DNA from: an uncultured Novosphingobium sp.
Lineage (GTDB): Bacteria > Pseudomonadota > Alphaproteobacteria > Sphingomonadales > Sphingomonadaceae
Reading direction: 5' to 3'
NCBI GenBank assembly: GCA_938005655.1
Contig: CALLNA010000144.1
Coordinates: forward strand, 1 to 12,452
Length of the DNA: 12,452 bases
Part shown: in pieces, positions 7,663 to 12,452 of the stretch
Layout: the number at the start of each line of letters is the position of its first letter
How positions within the stretch are numbered: the first letter of the stretch is position 1
Translations under genes and position numbers: made by a program
Notes under the pieces: generated by a model
What the model saw: only the letters and a program-made list of their open reading frames with translations
Database searches by the model: none
What the model was told of the DNA's origin: nothing

Positions 7663-7698
7663 TTGACATTTTGTTCTACTTATGTTCCATTCTACGGA
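7663..7698 (+). promoter_or_regulatory. Promoter with LexA (SOS) box for the radical SAM gene
   Basis: A perfect -35 hexamer TTGACA lies at 7663-7668. GTTCTACTTATGTTC at 7673-7687 matches GTTC-N7-GTTC exactly, the established LexA operator of alphaproteobacteria. A weak -10, TTCCAT at 7685-7690, lies 16 nt after the -35, so the operator fills the core promoter as expected for repression. The predicted transcription start (about 7697) is only one or two bases before the ATG at 7699. Repression by LexA and induction by DNA damage are inferred. Confidence 0.65.
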
Positions 7699-8778
7699 AT
7701 GAGTCTCCCCCAGCCCATCCACGGTCGCGGCGCGCAATCCGGAGCGGTGCCGCAACGCTTCGGGCTCGCCGCGCGCGAGGCGGATGGGGACTGGCTCGAC
7801 CAGGCCGAGGGGATCGACGGGCCCGGGCCGAAGCTACGGACCACCGTGACCGAGGAGCATCCGAGGACCATCATCACCTTCAACAAGTCGCCCGACGTGC
7901 CGTTCGACCGCTCGATCAACGCCTATCGCGGCTGCGAGCACGGCTGCATCTACTGCTTCGCCCGGCCCACCCACGCCTATCACGACCTCTCGCCTGGGAT
8001 CGATTTCGAGACCAGACTATTCGCCAAGCCCGACGCCCCGCGCCTGCTGCGCGAGGCGCTGGCCCGGCCGAGCTACACCTGCGCGCCGATCGCGATGGGG
8101 ACCAATACCGATCCCTACCAGCCCATCGAGCAACGCTACCGGATCACCCGATCCGTGCTCGAAATCTGCCTGGAGACGCGCCATCCGGTGACGATCACCA
8201 CCAAGTCGGCCCGGGTGATGCGCGACATCGACCTGCTGCGCGAGCTGGCCCGGCTGCGGCTGACGGCGGTCGGCATTTCCGTGACCAGCCTCGATCCCCG
8301 GCTCTCGGGCCTGCTGGAGCCGCGCGCCTCGGCCCCGGCCAAGCGGCTTGATGCGCTCGGCCGGCTGACCGAGGCGGGGGTGCCGTGCCATATCTCGATC
8401 GCCCCGGTCATCCCCTCGATCACCGACGAGTTCATGGAGCGCATCCTGGGCGAGGCGGCGGCGCGCGGCGTCATGTCGGCGAGCTGGATCATGCTCCGCC
8501 TGCCCTACGAGGTCGCGCCGCTGTTCCGCGAATGGCTGGCGGTCCACTATCCCGAGCGTGCGGCCAAGGTGATGGCCATCGTCCGGTCGGTTCGCGGCGG
8601 GCGCGACAACGACGCGAAGTGGTTCACCCGGATGAAGCCCAAGGGCGTCTGGGCCGACCTGTTCCGCACCCGCTTCCGTCTGGCGACGCGGCGGTTGGGG
8701 ATGAACCGGGTCGAGCTGGACCTCGACCGCACCGCCTTCCGGCGACCCGCGCTCGACGGCCAGCTCAGCCTGCTGTGA
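7699..8778 (+). CDS. PA0069 family radical SAM protein (SplB-related)
   Basis: This 359-residue radical SAM protein has the CxxxCxxC cluster motif in RGCEHGCIYCFARPTHAY, with Cys79, Cys83 and Cys86 as ligands of the SAM-binding 4Fe-4S cluster. Other family-typical segments are RTIITFNKSPDVPFDRSINA before it, AMGTNTDPYQPIE, and PVTITTKS, VGISVTSLD and IAPVIPSITD along the barrel, then RLPYEVAPLF and RGGRDNDAKWFTRM. The family is usually annotated as PA0069 or Rv2578c type and is distantly related to spore photoproduct lyase; its reaction is unknown. ATG 7699 is chosen since upstream in-frame codons fall inside the promoter. There is no Shine-Dalgarno, and the mRNA may be leaderless. The SOS box in front suggests a role after DNA damage. 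Its stop directly abuts the stop of the convergent VOC gene. Confidence 0.93.
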   Translation: MSLPQPIHGRGAQSGAVPQRFGLAAREADGDWLDQAEGIDGPGPKLRTTVTEEHPRTIITFNKSPDVPFDRSINAYRGCEHGCIYCFARPTHAYHDLSPGIDFETRLFAKPDAPRLLREALARPSYTCAPIAMGTNTDPYQPIEQRYRITRSVLEICLETRHPVTITTKSARVMRDIDLLRELARLRLTAVGISVTSLDPRLSGLLEPRASAPAKRLDALGRLTEAGVPCHISIAPVIPSITDEFMERILGEAAARGVMSASWIMLRLPYEVAPLFREWLAVHYPERAAKVMAIVRSVRGGRDNDAKWFTRMKPKGVWADLFRTRFRLATRRLGMNRVELDLDRTAFRRPALDGQLSLL

Positions 8779-9234
8779 TCAATGGCGATGGGTGTCGCCA
8801 GTGCCGCCGAAGGGCCCGCCGAGCAGCTCGATCGCGTTGCCGTCGGGGTCCTTCAGCATCATGATCGTCGCGCGCGGGGTCACGTTCGGCTCGCCCGGGA
8901 CGGCGAAGCCGGCGGCCTTGAGCCGGGCCACGGTGGCGGGCACGTCGGTCACGCTGATCATCAGCGAATTGCCGCCCCTGGCCATCCGGCCGCTGTCGTC
9001 CTTGACCATGATGACGACCGAGCCCTTGGCCGGGTCCGCCCAGCGCAGCTCCCGTTCATGGGGATTGTAGCTCGTCCCCGCGGTCATGCCGAGGATCGTG
9101 TAGAATTGCGTGGTCTTCTCGTAGTCGGCGACCGCGATCTTGATACCGTGAAGGCCGGTCGGCACCTGCTGCGCGGCAGCGGGCAACGCCGCCGCGAGGA
9201 CCGCGGCGCCGGCAAAGGCGAACAATCTCTTCAT
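8779..9234 (-). CDS. Exported VOC-family (glyoxalase/dioxygenase-fold) protein
   Basis: This 151-residue protein is a single vicinal-oxygen-chelate domain behind a signal peptide. The N-terminus MKRLFAFAGAAVLAAALPAA has a basic start and a hydrophobic core, with a likely cleavage after Ala21 (AAA|QQ). The VOC domain starts at GLHGIKIAVADYEKTTQFY, typical of the first beta-alpha-beta unit, with His29 as a possible metal ligand. It ends LKDPDGNAIELLGGPFG, where the Glu of IELLG is the usual second ligand. Substrate and reaction cannot be read from sequence. Most VOC enzymes are cytoplasmic, so a periplasmic form is notable. ATG 9234 is preferred over an upstream in-frame codon because AGGGAGAG precedes it at good spacing. 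It lies 93 nt downstream of the MFS gene on the same strand, with a possible promoter of its own. Confidence 0.85.
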   Translation of the reverse strand: MKRLFAFAGAAVLAAALPAAAQQVPTGLHGIKIAVADYEKTTQFYTILGMTAGTSYNPHERELRWADPAKGSVVIMVKDDSGRMARGGNSLMISVTDVPATVARLKAAGFAVPGEPNVTPRATIMMLKDPDGNAIELLGGPFGGTGDTHRH

Positions 9235-9294
9235 CGAACTCTCCCTGATCTCCACGGTCTTGTACCGCGCGCCGATGGGCCGGAAAGGGCCAAT

Positions 9295-9300
9295 ATTGTA
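9295..9300 (-). promoter_or_regulatory. Possible -10 box for the VOC gene
   Basis: On the minus strand TACAAT (5 of 6 matches to TATAAT), in the AT-rich patch TTACAATATTGG, lies 61 nt upstream of the VOC start codon. It stands out in a GC-rich spacer. The -35 region (around CCTGCC) is poor, so the gene could instead be read through from the MFS gene. Confidence 0.3.
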
Positions 9301-9327
9301 ACAGATCGTCGTTGCGGGCAGGCGGTG

Positions 9328-10608
9328 TCAGGATGCGGCCGGCTCCGGCGCCACCGGCCGGGCGAGGAGCACGCCGACCAGGCTGACCAGGCCCGAGACG
9401 ACGATCAGCAGGCCAGCCCAACCGGCGAGATGCGCGGCGCTCAGCGCCTGGGCCAGGATCGGCGTCACCGCCCCGCCCAGCACTCCGCCGAAGTTGAAGG
9501 CGAAGGCAACCCCGCTGTAGCGAACCCGCGTCGGGAACAGGCTGGAGAGCCAGGAGCCGAGCGGCGCGTTGGTGAAGGCCATGACGAACAGGGCCAGGCT
9601 GAGCATGGCCCCGGCCCAGCCCATCCCGGCGGCGAGCCCCGGCGAGAAGATCAGCCCGACCAGCGCCGTGCCGGCCGAACCCAGGGCCAGGGTGCGGCCC
9701 GGACTGGTCCGGTCGGCATGGGTCGAGGCGACGAGGATGCCGAGCGTGAGGAAGGCATTGGCGACGAGCTGCACGCCGATGAAGGCCTCGCGCGGGTAGC
9801 CGAGCGGCCCCGCGCCCTGGGCCAGGGCGAAGGCCGTCGCGAGGTAGAACAGGGTATAGGTCGAGACGACGCCCGCGCTGCCGGCGAGGAGCGCGCCGGG
9901 ATGGTCGCGCAGCAGGCGGCCGACCGGTACCTGGACCGGCGCCTCGCGCTCCAGCGCGGCGCGGAAGGCCGGGGTCTCGCCGATCCGCAGCCGCACCCAC
10001 AGGCCGATTCCGACCAGGACAGCGCTCAGCAGGAAGGGGATGCGCCAGCCCCAGGCGGCGAACTCGGCCTTGGTCATGGCGAGACCGAGGACCAGGAACA
10101 CGCCGTTGGCCGCGGCGAAGCCCAGCGGCACGCCGAGCTGCGGCGCGGCGCCGAACCGCGCGACCCAGCCCCTGGGCGCGTTCTCGACCGCCAGCAGCGC
10201 CGCCCCGGCCCATTCGCCGCCGAGCCCGAAGCCCTGCCCGAAGCGCATCAGGCAGAGCAGCACGGGGGCGATCCAGCCAGTAGTCGCATAGGTCGGCAGC
10301 AGGCTGATCCCCAGAGTCGAGGCGCCCATCAGCATCAGCGAGGCGACGAGCGTCGACTTGCGCCCGATCCGGTCGCCGAAATGGCCGAAGGCGATCGCCC
10401 CGATCGGCCGCGCGACGAAGGCGACGCCGAAGGTCACGAAGGCCAGCAGGGTCTGCGCCGCCGGGTCGTAGGCCGGGAAGAACAGCGGCCCGAAGACCAG
10501 CGCCGCCGCCGTCGCGTAGATGAAGAAGTCGTAGTACTCGACCGCCGTCCCGACGGTCGAGGCGATCAGCACGCGCGCGTGGGTGCGCAACGGATTTGCC
10601 TGGCTCAT
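9328..10608 (-). CDS. MFS transporter, metabolite:H+ symporter (MHS) type
   Basis: This 426-residue inner-membrane transporter has about 12 hydrophobic segments. The N-terminus STVGTAVEYYDFFIYATAAA, with LVFGPLFFP after it, is characteristic of the MHS subfamily (relatives of ProP, KgtP and ShiA). The MFS loop 2-3 motif is GHFGDRIGRKSTL at 75-87, preceded by ARPIGAIAF. RFGQGFGLGGEWAGA in the fourth to fifth segment is another MHS hallmark. Substrates of the group are carboxylates, betaines or related solutes, taken up with protons; the specific one is unknown. ATG 10608 is chosen over a TTG four codons upstream because GGGAGGGG, the Shine-Dalgarno, overlaps those upstream codons. It lies 48 nt after the rhomboid-like gene on the same strand. 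Association with the downstream VOC protein is positional only. Confidence 0.92.
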   Translation of the reverse strand: MSQANPLRTHARVLIASTVGTAVEYYDFFIYATAAALVFGPLFFPAYDPAAQTLLAFVTFGVAFVARPIGAIAFGHFGDRIGRKSTLVASLMLMGASTLGISLLPTYATTGWIAPVLLCLMRFGQGFGLGGEWAGAALLAVENAPRGWVARFGAAPQLGVPLGFAAANGVFLVLGLAMTKAEFAAWGWRIPFLLSAVLVGIGLWVRLRIGETPAFRAALEREAPVQVPVGRLLRDHPGALLAGSAGVVSTYTLFYLATAFALAQGAGPLGYPREAFIGVQLVANAFLTLGILVASTHADRTSPGRTLALGSAGTALVGLIFSPGLAAGMGWAGAMLSLALFVMAFTNAPLGSWLSSLFPTRVRYSGVAFAFNFGGVLGGAVTPILAQALSAAHLAGWAGLLIVVSGLVSLVGVLLARPVAPEPAAS

Positions 10609-10629
10609 GCCCCCTCCCAAACTCTCGCC

Positions 10630-10649
10630 CTCCCCGCCGGAGAGGGGAG
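10630..10649. other. Short GC hairpin between the rhomboid-like and MFS genes
   Basis: CTCCCC at 10630-10635 can pair with GGGGAG at 10644-10649 around an 8-nt loop. It sits in the 48-nt spacer, in the leader of the MFS gene. The stem resembles the hairpin before ispE, but here the MFS Shine-Dalgarno lies outside it, and no U-tract follows on the minus strand. Its role is unclear; it may be a weak attenuating or processing structure. Confidence 0.3.
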
Positions 10650-10656
10650 CCTCGCG

Positions 10657-11328
10657 CTAATGATACGTGTCGGTTCCTCTTATGAAAACGACATTGTCGG
10701 CGGGTTCGGCCGGGGGGTCGAGATCGCGGCCCCGGGCCAGCGCCCCGTGCGCGACGAGGACGAAGCCGATCGCCAGCCCCAGGCAGAAGCCGATGCCGTG
10801 GATGTCGCTCTCCCACAGCAGGAGCGCCGCGGCGGCAGTCCCGACCAGCCCGACCGCCGCGCGCCACCAGCGCCCGCGCCCTTCGCGCCAGTCGCTGCAC
10901 AGCGCGCCGGCCAGGGCCATGCAGGCGATCGAATTGCCCGCCCCGTGCGGCTGCCAGGCAAGCGCGAGGAACTCGGTGGCGATTCCGCCGAGGAAATAGA
11001 CCGCCAGCCAGGCCCGGCGGGAGAAGCGCCGCTCGGCCGCGGTGCCGAGGACGAGCAGCCAGGCGAGGTTGAACATCGTGCCCGCCGTGCCGCCGTCCTG
11101 GGCGAACAGCGCGGTCACGGCGCGCCAGACCTCGCCCGAGGCGAGCATCCGGGGATCGCGGGCGAGCAGCGGCAGCAGGTCCGGCCGGACGCCCTGCGCG
11201 GCGAAGGTCGCGCCGATCAACAGGGCCACGGCAAGCGTCAGCAGCGGCCAGCGCCGGTGGGGCGGCGGGTTCCACAGCTCGGCGACGGCGCCCGCGAGCA
11301 GGGCGGCCAGCAGCGCCGCTTGGGCCAC
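10657..11328 (-). CDS. Rhomboid-family intramembrane serine protease (putative)
   Basis: This 223-residue membrane protein looks like a six-segment rhomboid, a protease that cuts transmembrane substrates within the inner membrane. SGEVWRAVTALFAQDGG at 64-80 corresponds to the rhomboid GExWRLxTxxFxH region. FNLAWLLVLGTAAERRF at 86-102 matches the Asn-containing second segment (Asn87). HGAGNSIACMALAG at 128-141 supplies the probable nucleophile Ser133, and DIHGIGFCLGLAIG at 175-188 supplies the partner His177. The Ser motif reads GNSIA rather than the classical GxSG. The tail after about residue 200 is soluble and polar. GTG 11328 is taken as the start, 4 nt after the dnaE stop; AGGA is very close, so the Shine-Dalgarno is poor, and residues upstream of it are a shifted frame of dnaE. 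Translation is probably coupled to dnaE. Activity is not certain. Confidence 0.8.
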   Translation of the reverse strand: MAQAALLAALLAGAVAELWNPPPHRRWPLLTLAVALLIGATFAAQGVRPDLLPLLARDPRMLASGEVWRAVTALFAQDGGTAGTMFNLAWLLVLGTAAERRFSRRAWLAVYFLGGIATEFLALAWQPHGAGNSIACMALAGALCSDWREGRGRWWRAAVGLVGTAAAALLLWESDIHGIGFCLGLAIGFVLVAHGALARGRDLDPPAEPADNVVFIRGTDTYH

Positions 11329-11332
11329 GGTC

Positions 11333-12452
11333 CTAGGCCACCAGCCTGAGCCGCGCCGGGCGGTTGCTCGCGGAAAGCGAGATGTTGGACAGGCCTTCGA
11401 TCGTCGCCAGCCGCTCGGCCAACTCGCCGTCGAGCGCGAAGCTGTCGCCGAGGCGCAGGGTCGGCTCCTCCGGCCCGCCGGTGCGGAGCCGGGCACGAAC
11501 CTCGCCGCGGCCCTCGGGGCCGGGCTGGAGCGCCAGGGCCAGCTCGGTCACGGCCTCGACCCGGTCGATCTCCAGGGTCAATATCATCCGCGCCGCGCTC
11601 GTCACCTCGGATAGCGGGCGGGCGCCGCGCACGGTGACGCGCGGCGGCTCCTCGGGGCTCGGGCTGTCGAGCTCGACGGTCAGCAGGACGCAGGTACTCT
11701 CCCGCGCCCATTGCAGCATCGGCTCGACCAGCGATTCCTCGAAGCAGGCGGCGGAGAACTGGCCGCTCGAATCCGAGAAGTCGGCGCGGACGAAGTCCTT
11801 GCCCTTGCGGGTCTTGCCGCGGTTCACGCTCTCGACCATCGCCGCGCTCACCGCCTGCATCCGCCCGCCCTGGACCCCGCCGGCCATCAGGCTGGCATAG
11901 GGCCGCGCGCCGTTGGCCGAGGCGATCGCGCGCCATTGCTCGACCGGGTGGGCGGCGAAGTAGAAGCCGAAGTTCTCGCGCTCCTTGGCCATCTGCTCGG
12001 TGCGCGCCCAGGGCTCGACCTCGACCAGGCGCAGGGCCTGCTCGGCATGGTCGTCGAGCAGGCTGTGCTGGCTGGAGTTGCGCTCGCGCGCCGAGCGGTC
12101 GGCCTCGGCGAGCAGAGTGTCGGCATTGGCGAGCACCTTGGCCCGGTTGGGCTCCAGGCTGTCGAAGGCCCCGGCCGCGGCGAGGCCTTCGAGCTGGCGG
12201 CGGTTCATCGAGCCCGGCGGGGCGCGGCGGAACAGGTCGTCGAGGCTGGCGAAGGGTCCGTTCGCCTCGCGCTCCGCGACCAGCGCCTCCATCGCCTTCT
12301 CGCCGACGTTGCGGATGCCGGCCAGGGCGTAGCGCACGGCGTAGGACTCGTCGGTCTGCTCGACGGTGAACTCGGCCTCGGAGCGGTTCATGTCCGGCCC
12401 TTCGAGCGCCACGCCGTTGCGCCGCATGTCGTCGACGAAGACCGCCAGCTTC
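11333..12452 (-). CDS. dnaE: DNA polymerase III subunit alpha, C-terminal part (runs off window)
   Basis: The last 372 codons of the replicative polymerase alpha subunit are present; the catalytic PHP and palm parts lie beyond the right edge. The first complete residues, KLAVFVDDMRRNGV, lead to the hallmark YALAGIRNVGEKAMEALV and GPFASLDDLFRR, the helix-hairpin-helix region that grips duplex DNA. FGFYFAAHPVEQW ends the beta-clamp-proximal part. An OB-fold region follows, including KTRKGKDFVRADFSDSSG and FEESLVEPMLQWA. The C-terminal 100 residues, up to RPARLRLVA, would correspond to the domain that binds the clamp loader tau subunit. The pattern fits DnaE1, the main replicase, rather than the error-prone DnaE2/ImuC, though this call rests on the C-terminal third only. 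It appears intact here and is followed 4 nt later by the rhomboid-like gene. Confidence 0.95.
   Translation of the reverse strand, partial: KLAVFVDDMRRNGVALEGPDMNRSEAEFTVEQTDESYAVRYALAGIRNVGEKAMEALVAEREANGPFASLDDLFRRAPPGSMNRRQLEGLAAAGAFDSLEPNRAKVLANADTLLAEADRSARERNSSQHSLLDDHAEQALRLVEVEPWARTEQMAKERENFGFYFAAHPVEQWRAIASANGARPYASLMAGGVQGGRMQAVSAAMVESVNRGKTRKGKDFVRADFSDSSGQFSAACFEESLVEPMLQWARESTCVLLTVELDSPSPEEPPRVTVRGARPLSEVTSAARMILTLEIDRVEAVTELALALQPGPEGRGEVRARLRTGGPEEPTLRLGDSFALDGELAERLATIEGLSNISLSASNRPARLRLVA

Noticed and set aside
7439..7669. Small minus-strand protein in the spacer before the radical SAM gene
   Set aside because: Its PGLDPGPR segment is simply the translation of the palindromic repeat, a well-known source of false small proteins in alphaproteobacteria.
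9056..11275. A 739-codon minus-strand frame overlapping the VOC, MFS and rhomboid-like genes in another frame
   Set aside because: It is Arg/Ala-rich and crosses three gene boundaries, while the competing frame gives recognisable proteins throughout.
8782..11349. An 855-codon open frame on the plus strand across the VOC, MFS and rhomboid-like genes
   Set aside because: It is antisense to three well-recognised genes. Its translation is low-complexity, rich in Arg, Gly, Ala and Glu, with no family character, as expected from GC-rich codon bias.
1..12452. A new defence, mobile or secondary-metabolite system
   Set aside because: Every gene belongs to a known family, most of them housekeeping. 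There are no integrase, transposase, toxin-antitoxin, CRISPR or biosynthetic cluster signatures, and base composition looks uniform.

Overview
The window is about 12.5 kb of very GC-rich chromosomal DNA. Strong G/C third-position bias, protein sequences typical of alphaproteobacteria, an alphaproteobacterial-type SOS box and a CCCGGG-CTTGA-CCCGGG intergenic repeat together suggest a sphingomonad (Sphingomonadales). I infer this from sequence character, not from a database match. The content is mostly housekeeping. I see no tRNA, rRNA, CRISPR array, transposase or phage gene, and no stretch over 300 bp lacks a gene.

Left block (minus strand, 1-4241), in transcription order: the gene for electron transfer flavoprotein:ubiquinone oxidoreductase (ETF-QO, broken by a frameshift near 3002), ispE (isoprenoid MEP pathway), an N-formylglutamate amidohydrolase-family enzyme joined to ispE by an ATGA overlap, a DUF805 membrane protein, and the first 98 codons of ilvD. 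A hairpin just upstream of ispE contains its Shine-Dalgarno sequence.

Central block (plus strand, 4356-7442): a degenerate uracil-DNA-glycosylase-like protein, a secreted soluble lytic transglycosylase and a MoaB-type molybdopterin protein. The genes overlap at each junction (GTGA, then 11 nt), so they look like one translationally coupled operon. It diverges from the ETF-QO gene across a 114-bp spacer carrying three ATCTGGCC repeats. A 256-bp spacer then holds a perfect 33-bp inverted repeat.

Next is a PA0069-type radical SAM protein (7699-8778). Its promoter region has a TTGACA -35 box and a perfect GTTC-N7-GTTC match, the LexA site of alphaproteobacteria, and its start codon sits almost at the predicted transcription start. 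This is the most informative regulatory signal in the window and suggests DNA-damage control.

Right block (minus strand, 8779-12452), in transcription order: the C-terminal 372 codons of the replicative DNA polymerase III alpha subunit (dnaE), a rhomboid-like membrane protease 4 nt behind it, an MHS-type MFS transporter and an exported VOC-fold protein. The VOC gene's stop codon directly abuts that of the radical SAM gene.

No clearly new multi-gene system was found. The points most worth following up are the ETF-QO frameshift with its possible effect on ispE, the SOS box on the radical SAM gene, and the degenerate UDG-like protein coupled to a lytic transglycosylase.
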